The position numbers and the translations under genes are program-made. Shown piece after piece: positions 55,981 through 64,000 of a stretch of DNA of 64,000 bases (position 1 is the first letter of the stretch; each line of letters opens with the position of its first letter). The notes below the pieces were generated by a model. The model was not told the origin of the DNA and ran no database searches. It worked only from the letters and a program-made list of their open reading frames with translations. The DNA comes from Shewanella oneidensis MR-1. GTDB taxonomy: Bacteria > Pseudomonadota > Gammaproteobacteria > Enterobacterales > Shewanellaceae. Where the stretch lies: contig NC_004347.2 in assembly GCF_000146165.2 (NCBI RefSeq), positions 1,054,001 through 1,118,000 on the forward strand, read 5' to 3'.

Positions 55981-57441
55981 ATGAGTCAACAGTATTTAAC
56001 CAGCCAGAGCGGTTCCCCGATTGCGGATGATCAAAACTCATTGTCAGCGGGTGAACGTGGTCCTTTACTCCTGCAAGATTGGCATTTAATTGAAAAGCTT
56101 GCTCATTTTAACCGTGAGCGTATTCCAGAGCGTGTGGTACATGCTAAAGGGACTGGCGTATACGGGACTTTCACTCTGACCAAAGACTTGAGTGATTACA
56201 CCATTGCCGATCACTTCAATGGTGTGGGTAAGCAAACTGAAACTTTTGTGCGTTTCTCCACCGTAGGCGGTGAAATGGGCTCTGCCGATGCCGAGCGTGA
56301 TCCACGTGGTTTTGGTCTGCGCTTTTATACCGCTCGCGGTAATCACGACATCGTGGGTAATAACACGCCGACATTCTTTTTGCGTGATGGCATTAAGTTC
56401 CCAGACTTTATTCATACCCAAAAGCGTAACCCATTGACTAACCTTAAAGATCCACAAGCGATGTGGGATTTTTGGTCGCTCAACCCTGAAGCTATGCATC
56501 AGGTGACTATTCTGATGTCAGATCGTGGTATTCCGGCAAACTATCGCCAAATGCACGGTTATGGTTCGCATACCTTCTCTTTTTGGAATGCTAAAGGTGA
56601 GCGTTTCTGGGTGAAGTTCCACTTCAAATCGCAGCAAGGCGTAGTGAACTTAAGCAACGAACAAGCTGACAAGTTAAAAGGCATTGATCCTGATTCTTCT
56701 CAGCGCGATATGGTGGTAGCTATCACTGATGGTAACTTCCCTCGTTGGACGGTGAATGTGCAGATCATGCCTGAGGCCGATGCTAATACTTACCATATCA
56801 ATCCGTTTGATTTAACTAAGGTTTGGCCACATGGCGATTATCCGTTAATTGAGATTGGTGTATTAGAACTGAACCGTTTACCGCAAAACTATTTTGCGGA
56901 AGTCGAGCAAGTGGCCTTAGCACCGAGCAACTTAGTACCAGGTGTGGGTGCATCGCCTGATAAGATGTTACAAGCGCGTTTATTCGCCTATGCTGATGCG
57001 CAGCGTTACCGTATTGGCGCGAATTACAACCAATTGCCAGTAAACTGTCCACATGCGGCTAAAGCCAATCATCATCAACGTGCAGGCGCAATGGCAGGAA
57101 CTCAATGTCCTTACCATGGCAGTCAAACAGGTGGTGATGCTTCTGCCAACTATGGCCCTAATAGCACAATAGGCGCCTTGGTAGAACCGGCAAACTTTGC
57201 CGAGCCACCACTGCGTTTAGACGGAGAAACGGCGCGTTACAGCCGTTACAATCAGGATGATTACACTCAAGCGGGTAATTTGTACCGTATCTTCAGTGAA
57301 GAGGAAAAAGCTCGCTTAGTGGCAACCATCTCAGGTTCGTTGCGTCAGGCAAGCATGGATGTACAGCAACGTATGCTGGCACATTTCCAAAAAGCTGATG
57401 CTGATTATGGTCAACGTATCAAAATGGCGCTGGGGTTATAA
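55981..57441 (+). CDS. katB: Catalase, small-subunit (clade 3) type
   Basis: A 486-residue haem catalase. The distal His is in ERVVHAKGTG (about residue 54), the Asn in VGNNTPTFF (about 127), and the proximal haem-ligand Tyr in LFAYADAQRYRIG (about 337). RFSTVGGEMGSADAERDPRGF is typical. Length about 480-490 marks the small-subunit group. It converts hydrogen peroxide to water and oxygen, probably in the cytoplasm. Good AAGGAG ribosome-binding site; monocistronic with the 17-codon ORF before it and a terminator after. Confidence 0.96.
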   Translation: MSQQYLTSQSGSPIADDQNSLSAGERGPLLLQDWHLIEKLAHFNRERIPERVVHAKGTGVYGTFTLTKDLSDYTIADHFNGVGKQTETFVRFSTVGGEMGSADAERDPRGFGLRFYTARGNHDIVGNNTPTFFLRDGIKFPDFIHTQKRNPLTNLKDPQAMWDFWSLNPEAMHQVTILMSDRGIPANYRQMHGYGSHTFSFWNAKGERFWVKFHFKSQQGVVNLSNEQADKLKGIDPDSSQRDMVVAITDGNFPRWTVNVQIMPEADANTYHINPFDLTKVWPHGDYPLIEIGVLELNRLPQNYFAEVEQVALAPSNLVPGVGASPDKMLQARLFAYADAQRYRIGANYNQLPVNCPHAAKANHHQRAGAMAGTQCPYHGSQTGGDASANYGPNSTIGALVEPANFAEPPLRLDGETARYSRYNQDDYTQAGNLYRIFSEEEKARLVATISGSLRQASMDVQQRMLAHFQKADADYGQRIKMALGL

Positions 57442-57462
57442 TTTAAGCGGTTAATCTAATCG

Positions 57463-57490
57463 AAAAGGCCTGTGAAATCACAGGCCTTTT
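57463..57490. terminator. Terminator between the convergent catalase and UPF0016 genes
   Basis: AAAAGGCCTGTG and CACAGGCCTTTT form a perfect 12-bp stem over AAAT, with A/T runs usable from both sides. Confidence 0.88.
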
Positions 57491-57520
57491 AATTTATTCA
57501 AATTCAATCAATAGGTTGAA

Positions 57521-58075
57521 TTAATAGATTAAGGTTGCGACCCCGAGTAGGGCAAACAAAATTGCGCAGCCCCTATGGATCCACTTCATCGGTAATTTTT
57601 CGGCGCTAAAGTGTCCTGCAATGACTACGGGGACGTTCGCCAGTAGCATGCCGATAGTTGTACCTGCTACCACCATAGCTAATGCATCGTATTTTGCTGA
57701 TAACACAACGGTAGCTATTTGGGTTTTGTCGCCCATTTCGGCAATAAAGAACAGAATAAAGGTTGCGACAAAAGGCCCCATTTTATAAAACCGACTTTCT
57801 TCGGCATCGACTTTATCAGGGATTAACACCCAAAGGGCAATCGCGAAGAAGGAGGCGGCCACTAAATAACGCGCAACATCAGGGTTGACCCAGTTAATCG
57901 CCCATTGCCCAAGCCAAGCGGCGGCAAAATGGTTAAACAGGGTTGACAGGAAAATACCCAAAATAATCGCGGTTTTATTTTTAAATCTTGCGGCAAGTAA
58001 TAGGGCAAGTAGTTGAGTTTTATCGCCAATCTCGGCAATAGCAACCGTAAAGGTTGAGGCGAGTAACGCTTCCAA
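57521..58075 (-). CDS. mneA: UPF0016/TMEM165-family Mn2+ exporter
   Basis: A 184-residue six-helix membrane protein with the two family motifs EIGDKTQ (about residue 14) and EMGDKTQ (about 114), in inverted halves. In Vibrio the MneA homologue exports Mn2+; eukaryotic relatives move Mn/Ca. I chose the TTG at 58075, because AGGA lies six bases before it and translation then starts just before the first motif; an ATG at 58126 would add 17 unlike residues. A manganese riboswitch lies upstream, which supports the Mn role. Confidence 0.88.
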   Translation of the reverse strand: MEALLASTFTVAIAEIGDKTQLLALLLAARFKNKTAIILGIFLSTLFNHFAAAWLGQWAINWVNPDVARYLVAASFFAIALWVLIPDKVDAEESRFYKMGPFVATFILFFIAEMGDKTQIATVVLSAKYDALAMVVAGTTIGMLLANVPVVIAGHFSAEKLPMKWIHRGCAILFALLGVATLIY

Positions 58076-58174
58076 GTGTGATCCTTTTAGGGGTGGCATT
58101 TGACATAAGCACAATAGACCGTCCACCCCTAGGTGCGGTTATTGTGCTCAGGTCTTGCAAGACAAATCGATGAT

Positions 58175-58270
58175 TTGCTGTGAACACCATGGCATGCGGC
58201 CAAGTATGTTGACGTTCACCCTAGAGATCGATGGCTCGAAATCCAGTTAGCTACTCCCCCGAAGCGAGAT
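58175..58270 (-). ncRNA. yybP-ykoY manganese riboswitch
   Basis: Read on the minus strand: CTCGCTTCGGGGGAGTAGCTAAC, with the conserved GGGGAGTAG element, at 58246-58268, a variable arm, then GAACGTCAACATACTTGGCC (58198-58217), the second conserved element of this class as in E. coli mntP leaders. It sits between a good promoter and the UPF0016 gene. Exact ends are approximate. Confidence 0.88.
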
Positions 58271-58274
58271 GGGC

Positions 58275-58302
58275 ATTATACCCAAGTAGCGTTCCGTTTC
58301 AA
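58275..58302 (-). promoter_or_regulatory. Sigma-70 promoter of the Mn riboswitch transcript
   Basis: On the minus strand TTGAAA (58302-58297), a 16-base spacer, then TATAAT (58280-58275). Transcription would begin near 58267, directly at the riboswitch 5' end. Confidence 0.8.
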
Positions 58303-58477
58303 GGTTAAACTTAGCAAGCGTTAAAGCATAAAATCTGACAGGTGCCAAAAAAATACCGCTGAACATTCTTTAATCAATTGAATTTTAATGATTTATTTTT
58401 TGACAACGTTGTCTTTTGTTGTTAGGTTAGCCGGGTCTTAGTGTTTAAGTTACATCCTGTTAACTTAATCAATTAAG

Positions 58478-58575
58478 ATACACCGTATTGGGCAAACTAA
58501 TTGAAAAATTAGGACGCAAAGCCTCCGGTCTAAGGTTGTAAAGGGATGTTAACTAAGATAGCGGGGTTGCTTAAG
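58478..58575 (+). ncRNA. c-di-GMP riboswitch (GEMM-I)
   Basis: The conserved elements are in order: GGGCAAAC near 58490, AGGACGCAAAGCCTCCGGTC near 58511-58530 (the tetraloop receptor and C-rich arm), then CTAAGATAGCGGGGTTGCTTA at 58553-58573. This matches the GEMM-I/Vc class. It lies about 130 bases before the chitin-binding LPMO gene; the Vc1 GEMM RNA lies before gbpA in V. cholerae. Confidence 0.93.
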
Positions 58576-58702
58576 GATTCAGTGAATGTATTGAATTCTT
58601 ATAAAAATAAATAGCATTTGCTAAATGCTGTTTTGCCTAAATACCACTTTTATACCAATGCCAATCTTGTATCTAAATAGGCACCCTACGGAGTACATTA
58701 AA

Positions 58703-60178
58703 GTGGAGCATTTAACTGCTTTTTCTCAATCAACCATCCCTAAATTCACAATCCCTAAGCTCACTCAGTTAAGCCTAGTAACCTTGGCTTTAACTGCTGG
58801 CAGTACGTTGGTGAGCCAAACGGCATCGGCCCATGGTTATGTCGTATCACCAGAGTCTCGCTCTTACGCCTGTAAAACGGGCAGTAATGTCAACTGTGGC
58901 GCGGTTCAGTGGGAGCCGCAAAGTGTTGAAGGTGCTTCGGGATTCCCTGAATCTGGCCCAGCAGACGGTAAAATTGCCAGTGCGGCGAATGGGGCGTTTT
59001 CTCCCTTGGATGAACAGAGTCCAAGTCGTTGGTCTAAGCGTGATATCAAATCGGGCTGGAATGACTTTAGCTGGCAATTTACCGCCAACCATGTGACCCG
59101 TAATTGGCGTTACTACTTAACTCGCCAAGGCTGGGATCAAAATCAACCCTTAAGCCGTGCCAGCTTTGACTTGGCACCATTTTGTGTGATCGATGGTGGC
59201 ATGGTGCAACCGCCGAAGTTAGTGACTCATAATTGCTATGTGCCGGAAGACAGAAGTGGTTATCAGGTGATTTTGGCGGTGTGGGAAGTGGGTGATACTA
59301 CCAACAGCTTTTACAATGCCATTGATGTGAACTTTAGCTCTGGCGCTGTTGTGCCCGGTGAATGGACCGATATTGGTGATATTAATCCATCCCTCGATCT
59401 TAAGGCGGGTGATAAGGTGATGACGCGGGTGTTTGATGCCAATGGTGAGCAAAGCGCCAAGCAAACCCAAATTACGATTGCCGATGCCACCCAAGGCGCT
59501 AAGCAAAATTGGCCATTCCTATTAGCCAGCGCCATTAATGCTCAGCAACCCCAACTTAAAGCGGGGCAGAAGAATGCGGCTGGCGTGATTTCACCTGTGT
59601 ATGGCAAAAATGAAATTTTTGCTGCGCCTAAGTCGGGTTTAGAGCGAGTGGAAGTGAGTTTTGATATTGCGCCAGCACCGGGTAATCAGCTTAATGTCAC
59701 CTCCTTGGCCGATGATTACACCATTGTTGATGGCGCGGCGCAGGTCAGCTTTGATGTGAGCACTAATGCAGACATGCAGGTTTCGGCTTACTTGTTTAGC
59801 CACGATGGCACTGCGGCAGGTTATGTGACTCAGGCAGTAAATAATACCAGCGCGAGTTTAGTGCTTGATGTTGTTGCACCTAAGGCGGGGCATTATCACT
59901 TGCAAGTAAAAGCTGAGCCGAAACAAGGTGAAGTTATCCAGCAAAACTTTGATCTTTTCCTGAAAGATCAAGCCACAGCGCCGGATGCTGACTTTATCTT
60001 CCCTGAGGGGATCAAAAGTTATGTTGCGGGCACTAAAGTGCTACAACCTAAAACGGGTAAGGTCTATCAATGTAAACCTTGGCCTTACAATGGTTATTGT
60101 GTGCAATGGTCGCCAACTGCAACCGGATTCGAACCTGGGATAGGTAACTCTTGGACCATGGCTTGGACAGAGCTGTAA
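58703..60178 (+). CDS. gbpA: GbpA-like chitin-binding lytic polysaccharide monooxygenase
   Basis: About 491 residues, secreted. The signal peptide ends SQTASA and the mature protein starts with His (HGYVVSPESR), the copper ligand of AA10 LPMOs; the AA10 domain covers about 44-245. GbpA-type middle domains follow (about 250-430). A C-terminal CBM5/12- or CBM73-like chitin-binding module has aromatic residues in VYQCKPWPYNGYCVQW. I chose the GTG at 58703 with CGGAG upstream. It should help oxidative chitin breakdown and surface attachment; expression is likely controlled by the GEMM RNA. Confidence 0.92.
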   Translation: MEHLTAFSQSTIPKFTIPKLTQLSLVTLALTAGSTLVSQTASAHGYVVSPESRSYACKTGSNVNCGAVQWEPQSVEGASGFPESGPADGKIASAANGAFSPLDEQSPSRWSKRDIKSGWNDFSWQFTANHVTRNWRYYLTRQGWDQNQPLSRASFDLAPFCVIDGGMVQPPKLVTHNCYVPEDRSGYQVILAVWEVGDTTNSFYNAIDVNFSSGAVVPGEWTDIGDINPSLDLKAGDKVMTRVFDANGEQSAKQTQITIADATQGAKQNWPFLLASAINAQQPQLKAGQKNAAGVISPVYGKNEIFAAPKSGLERVEVSFDIAPAPGNQLNVTSLADDYTIVDGAAQVSFDVSTNADMQVSAYLFSHDGTAAGYVTQAVNNTSASLVLDVVAPKAGHYHLQVKAEPKQGEVIQQNFDLFLKDQATAPDADFIFPEGIKSYVAGTKVLQPKTGKVYQCKPWPYNGYCVQWSPTATGFEPGIGNSWTMAWTEL

Positions 60179-60744
60179 TTTACATCTGATTGTTAAATTC
60201 ATCGGATTGGGCTTAAACATATGGATTGCGTTTAAGCCCATTATCAGCGCGTTTGTGCTGTTGCGAAGGCTGATTTTACCTTGAGGTGATTTAAATAACG
60301 CATTTGGCGTATTTTTCACAAAGGTAGCGATTTTGTTGGCTTGTGTGTTTTCGTTTATCACTGCGCTATTGAGTTGTTACCATTTGGCGCACCTTCTATC
60401 TTTGTTCACAACTGGCTTGCCCGCTGGGATTGGCTCTGTTAATGTCCCTAGCTATCTTCTATCACGCGCGTTGTCGCTGTTTTGCTAAGGCAATCACGGT
60501 TGAAATTAATGTCACTTTTTTGCAAACGATTTAGTTAGCCTCAATGGCGACTGGGTTGACATATTCAAAAGCTATTGGGGCCAATTGATCTGCTCTTTGA
60601 GATCGGATTGGATGCTTTAAGTTTAGTGACGCTTTTCGTTTGAGAATGCAGTTAGCTTAATCACAGAGTGCGCAAGGCTTTATCCTTCAAATCTACTCAA
60701 AAAACCTTAAAAAATAATAATTAATACTTGAACAGGATAATTGT
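60179..60744. other. Gene-free region before the aromatic amino-acid permease
   Basis: About 565 bases. No supported gene. It should hold the permease promoter; I looked for TyrR boxes (TGTAAA-N6-TTTACA) and found none convincing. Confidence 0.35.
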
Positions 60745-61932
60745 GTGAATTCAAAAATGTTAGGCTCGATAGCCATTGTTGCAGGCACCGCTATTGGCGC
60801 GGGAATGTTAGCTTTACCGCTCGCTACAGCGGCCTTAGGTATGGTACCTGCTATTTTGTTGATGGTAGTGATTTGGGGGCTATCAGCTTATACCTCATTG
60901 TTAATGCTTGAGATTAACCTTCGCTCTGGCGTGGGTGATAATGTCCATGCGATTACAGGCAAATTACTCGGCAAGAAAGGCCAGATAGTGCAGGGGGCAT
61001 CATTTTTGAGTCTGCTGGTTGCTTTAACGGCTGCTTATCTAACGGGGGGCTCGTCCCTGTTGGTGCTTAAAGCCCAAAATATGTTTGACATAGTGTTAGA
61101 TAACCAACTGGCGGTGGTGTTATTTACCATTGTGCTCGGCGGTTTTGCAGCGTTAGGGGTGGCTTGGGTTGATAAAGTCTCACGCTTTTTATTTTCGTTG
61201 ATGATTTTATTGCTAATTGTCGTGGTGCTGTTTCTATTACCTGAAGTCAGTATTTCCACCATAGCAACTAGTGCAGTGGCGCAATCCTTGACCAGCAGTT
61301 GGATGGCGGCTATCCCCGTGGTATTTACTTCCTTTGGTTTTCACGTCTGTATCGCGACCTTAGTACGTTATTTAGATGGCGATACCGTGTCTCTGCGCAA
61401 GGTGCTATTGATTGGTTCAACCATTCCGCTAGCCTGTTATATCTTCTGGTTATTGGTGACCTTAGGTACGGTAGGCGGCAACGAAATTAATGGCTTTAAT
61501 GGTTCTTTACCTGCGCTTATCAGTGCGTTACAAGAGATTGCCCACACGCCTTTGATCAGCAAATGTATTTCTCTGTTTGCTGATTTAGCCTTAATCACTT
61601 CCTTCCTTGGCGTTACCTTAAGCCTATACGATTTTGTGGCTGAGTTAACCCGTGCCAAGAAGACCTTCGTCGGGCGGGCGCAAACCTGGTTATTAACCTT
61701 TGTGCCACCGCTGTTATGCGCACTTTATGTGCCAGAAGGCTTCGTTGCCGTATTAGGTTTTGCCGCTGTGCCGTTGGTGGTGATGATTATCTTCTTGCCA
61801 ATTGCGATGGCCCTGCGTCAGCGTCAAATACAGCCTCAAGGATATCAGGTTGTAGGCGGCACATTTGCGCTCGGTCTTGCCGGGATCTTGGGGGCCATTA
61901 TTATTGGTGCTCAGTTATTTGTCGCACTCTAA
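60745..61932 (+). CDS. tyrP: Aromatic amino-acid permease, TyrP/HAAAP family
   Basis: A 395-residue permease with eleven hydrophobic helices. The family start IAIVAGTAIGAGMLALPLATA and the conserved PVVFTSFGFHVCIATLVRYL are clear. It should import tyrosine (or tryptophan) with protons; substrate choice inside the TyrP/Mtr/TnaB group is inference. It stands alone and is followed by a terminator. Confidence 0.88.
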   Translation: MNSKMLGSIAIVAGTAIGAGMLALPLATAALGMVPAILLMVVIWGLSAYTSLLMLEINLRSGVGDNVHAITGKLLGKKGQIVQGASFLSLLVALTAAYLTGGSSLLVLKAQNMFDIVLDNQLAVVLFTIVLGGFAALGVAWVDKVSRFLFSLMILLLIVVVLFLLPEVSISTIATSAVAQSLTSSWMAAIPVVFTSFGFHVCIATLVRYLDGDTVSLRKVLLIGSTIPLACYIFWLLVTLGTVGGNEINGFNGSLPALISALQEIAHTPLISKCISLFADLALITSFLGVTLSLYDFVAELTRAKKTFVGRAQTWLLTFVPPLLCALYVPEGFVAVLGFAAVPLVVMIIFLPIAMALRQRQIQPQGYQVVGGTFALGLAGILGAIIIGAQLFVAL

Positions 61933-62033
61933 ACGAGAGTAATTTAGCGTACTTAAGTAGGTAAACGATGATTAATGTATTTGCTTTGTAAGCGAATTTT
62001 TCTGAGTCTGTTATAAAGTGCGTGCGATATGCT

Positions 62034-62060
62034 AAAGTCAGGCCCTGTGCCTGACTTTTT
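62034..62060 (+). terminator. Intrinsic terminator after tyrP
   Basis: AAAGTCAGGC pairs with GCCTGACTTT over a short loop and runs into TTTTT. Confidence 0.85.
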
Positions 62061-62150
62061 ACTTTCTGGGTGTCGGGTAATAGATCCACATAATACTTAG
62101 AAATGGCCTCGCAAGCGCTCGGCTTTCTTCACCAAAACGGACTTAACACA

Positions 62151-64000
62151 ATGAAAAAATGGTTACTCTCAGTTGCCGTGGCTGCAAGTTTTGCTTCCCA
62201 TGCCGACGAAGGCATGTGGCAGCCCCATCAGTTGCCAGCCATGGCCGATGTACTCAAAGCGAAAGGCTTAGAAATTGATGCAAAATCAATTTCTAAGCTC
62301 ACCGAATTCCCGATGAATGCTGTGATTAGCCTCGGTGGCTGTACAGCATCTTTTGTATCGCCAAAAGGCTTAGTGGTGACGAACCATCACTGCGCCTATG
62401 GTTCGATTCAATACAATTCTACTCCTGAGAAAAACCTCCTTCAGGACGGTTTTTTAGCAAAAACCTTTGCCGATGAATTGCCAGCTGCACCTGGCTCACG
62501 CGTGTATGTGACTGAAGATGTCACTAATGTCACTGAGCGTGTTAAAGCTGGGCTAGAAAACAAAACCGGCCGTGAGTTTTATCAAGGGGTTGAAAATCAA
62601 GAGAAAGCCTTAGTTGCCGAATGTGAAAAAGACGAAGGCTATCGTTGCCAAGTGTATAGCTTCCATGGTGGCTTGGAATATTATCTGGTTAAACAGTTAG
62701 AAATCCGCGATGTGCGCTTAGTCTACAATCCTGCGGGCAGTGTGGGTAAATATGGTGGTGATGTCGATAACTGGATGTGGCCTCGCCATACGGGTGATTA
62801 TTCCTTCTACCGCGCCTATGTGTCTAAAAACGGTAAGCCTGCGGAATTTAGTGCCGACAACGTGCCCTACGAGCCAAAGAGTTTCTTAAAAGTCTCTGCC
62901 AAAGGCGTGAGCGAAGGTGACTTTGTGATGGTAGCGGGTTACCCCGGCCGTACAAATCGTTATCGCACCGCGACTGAAGTTCAAAATGAGTTTGAGTGGG
63001 CTTATCCCGAAGGCAAAATGCTGCGTGAGCGCTTTATTGAAATCATCAAAGCAACTGCGCCAGAGGGCAGTGACGAGCGGATTAAGTACGAGAGTCAAAT
63101 TGCGGGTCTGGCCAATTATGCTAAAAACTTCACTTCGATGATCGAGTTTTACGGCAAATCGACCATGTTGGCCGACCGTAAAGCCCTTGAAGCTAAGCTT
63201 GCTGAGTGGATCGCTAAAGACAGCAGCCGTGAGGCCAAATACGGTAAAACCTTAGCCGAATTAGATGCCTTGATTGCCAAGAGCAAAGCCCATCAAGAGC
63301 GGGATATGATTTTAAGCTACATCAGTAGCACCACTATGCTGCCCACGGCGAATAATCTGTACCGTTTAGCCCATGAGAAGCAACTGCCAGATATGCAGCG
63401 CGAACCCGGCTTCCAAGACCGTGATATGACTCGCTTTAAGGCAAGCATGGAGCGTATTGATCGCCGTTATGCCGCGAGTGTCGATAAAGCGGTACTCTTC
63501 GATATGCTCAAACGTTATGCCGCGTTACCTGAGGCGCAACGTTTACCTGCAATGGATAAAGCGTTTGGTATCGATAATAAGGTTAACGAAGCTAAGCTTG
63601 CTAAAACCTTAGATAAAATGTACGCCAAAACCGAACTTGGCAATAAAGATGTGCGTTTAGCTTGGATGGAAAAATCCGTTGACGACTTTAAAGCCTCTAA
63701 GGATCCTTTTATTCAATTCGCGGTGGCCATGTATGACACCAATATGAGCGAAGAGAAGAAAGAAAAAGAATTAGACGGCGAGCTGATGAAAGTGCGTCCG
63801 CAATATATGGATGCCATCATTGCCTATAACCTTGAGCAGGGTAAGCCTGTTTACGCTGATGCGAATTCTAGTCTGCGTGTCACCGTTGGCCATGTGAAAG
63901 GTTATTCGCCAAAAGATGGCTTAGTGGCTGTGCCATTCACTCGCCTCGAAGGCATAGTGCAAAAGGACACAGGTATTGATCCATTTGATGCACCGAAACA
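62151..64000 (+). CDS. S46-family dipeptidyl peptidase (5' part; 3' end beyond window)
   Basis: About 616 codons of a protein usually about 720 long. Signal peptide MKKWLLSVAVAASFASHA, then DEGMWQPHQLP, typical of DPP7/DPP11. The catalytic His is in VVTNHHCAYGS (residue 79 or 80) and the Asp in GGDVDNWMWPRHTGDYSFYR (about 205-220). The serine (expected in a GNSGSP motif) lies past the window edge. It should release dipeptides from oligopeptides in the periplasm. No stop or frame break is seen up to base 64000. Confidence 0.93.
   Translation, partial: MKKWLLSVAVAASFASHADEGMWQPHQLPAMADVLKAKGLEIDAKSISKLTEFPMNAVISLGGCTASFVSPKGLVVTNHHCAYGSIQYNSTPEKNLLQDGFLAKTFADELPAAPGSRVYVTEDVTNVTERVKAGLENKTGREFYQGVENQEKALVAECEKDEGYRCQVYSFHGGLEYYLVKQLEIRDVRLVYNPAGSVGKYGGDVDNWMWPRHTGDYSFYRAYVSKNGKPAEFSADNVPYEPKSFLKVSAKGVSEGDFVMVAGYPGRTNRYRTATEVQNEFEWAYPEGKMLRERFIEIIKATAPEGSDERIKYESQIAGLANYAKNFTSMIEFYGKSTMLADRKALEAKLAEWIAKDSSREAKYGKTLAELDALIAKSKAHQERDMILSYISSTTMLPTANNLYRLAHEKQLPDMQREPGFQDRDMTRFKASMERIDRRYAASVDKAVLFDMLKRYAALPEAQRLPAMDKAFGIDNKVNEAKLAKTLDKMYAKTELGNKDVRLAWMEKSVDDFKASKDPFIQFAVAMYDTNMSEEKKEKELDGELMKVRPQYMDAIIAYNLEQGKPVYADANSSLRVTVGHVKGYSPKDGLVAVPFTRLEGIVQKDTGIDPFDAPK

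Noticed and set aside
60041..60361. 106-codon minus-strand frame at the end of gbpA
   Set aside because: Overlaps the certain C-terminal module of the LPMO on the plus strand; no motif.
60179..60744. TyrR boxes before the tyrP-like gene
   Set aside because: No TGTAAA-N6-TTTACA match with acceptable deviations found by eye.
1..64000. CRISPR arrays, rRNA and tRNA genes
   Set aside because: The only tandem arrays are 7-bp units without spacers; no 16S/23S/5S conserved blocks or cloverleaf-like sequences were noticed by eye. A tRNAscan/Infernal run was not possible.

Overview
The window looks like a chromosomal segment of a Shewanella species, probably close to S. oneidensis. I base this on gene content and order recognised by eye: a 13-subunit-type nuo operon with fused nuoCD, metH beside a cobalamin-salvage operon, an ExeM-type secreted nuclease with a GlyGly-CTERM tail, a clade-type catalase, a GbpA-like chitin-binding LPMO and an S46 peptidase. 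No database search was run, so the species call is an inference.

Layout. 1-6305 (minus): respiratory complex I genes nuoA-B-CD-E-F and the 5' part of nuoG, which runs off the left edge. 6306-12790: a low-gene accessory stretch with a heptanucleotide tandem repeat, three copies of a modular hairpin-rich repeat, an IS3-family element (8056-9290) that cuts a TTG-start gene, an IS256-family element with an 8-bp target duplication (9755-11047), and three small orphan envelope genes. 12803-16537 (minus): metH with MetJ-like boxes upstream. 16755-25349 (plus): cobalamin uptake and salvage, in the order cobC, a cobalamin riboswitch, a 27-codon leader, btuD, btuC, cobT, cobS, cobU, cobQ and cobO. No corrin-ring synthesis gene and no btuF is present here. 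25833-26576: two attC-like sites bracket a small AT-rich gene region, resembling a stray integron cassette.

26829-28967 (minus): a three-gene polar amino-acid ABC importer. 29339-32347: an outer-membrane-like protein, then a LysR regulator divergent from lrgAB. 32344-32574 is the second copy of a ~232-bp MITE-like repeat whose first copy lies after btuC. 32742-46798: GNAT acetyltransferase, OpgG/D-like lipoprotein, PiT phosphate transporter, PEP mutase/isocitrate lyase-family enzyme, a frameshifted DUF72 gene, PAS-GAF-GGDEF cyclase, Cache chemoreceptor, M1 aminopeptidase lipoprotein, and LpoB. The LpoB gene lies downstream of a COG3014-type lipoprotein and a second peptide deformylase on the minus strand. 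48866-50959: slyX, a WD40 lipoprotein and fkpA.

51523-64000: the secreted nuclease ExeM, small membrane and thioesterase genes, catalase preceded by a 17-codon ORF, a UPF0016 Mn/Ca transporter behind a yybP-ykoY riboswitch, a GbpA-like LPMO behind a c-di-GMP (GEMM-I) riboswitch, an aromatic amino-acid permease and the 5' part of an S46 dipeptidyl peptidase.

Themes. B12 supply (riboswitch-controlled uptake and salvage) sits beside the B12-dependent methionine synthase. Three riboswitch classes (B12, Mn, c-di-GMP) occur in one window. Many genes encode envelope or secreted products. I saw no rRNA, tRNA or CRISPR array. The items most worth checking are the heptamer repeat built into the B12 riboswitch, the modular hairpin repeat family, the orphan attC-like cassette, and the short upstream ORFs before katB and btuD.
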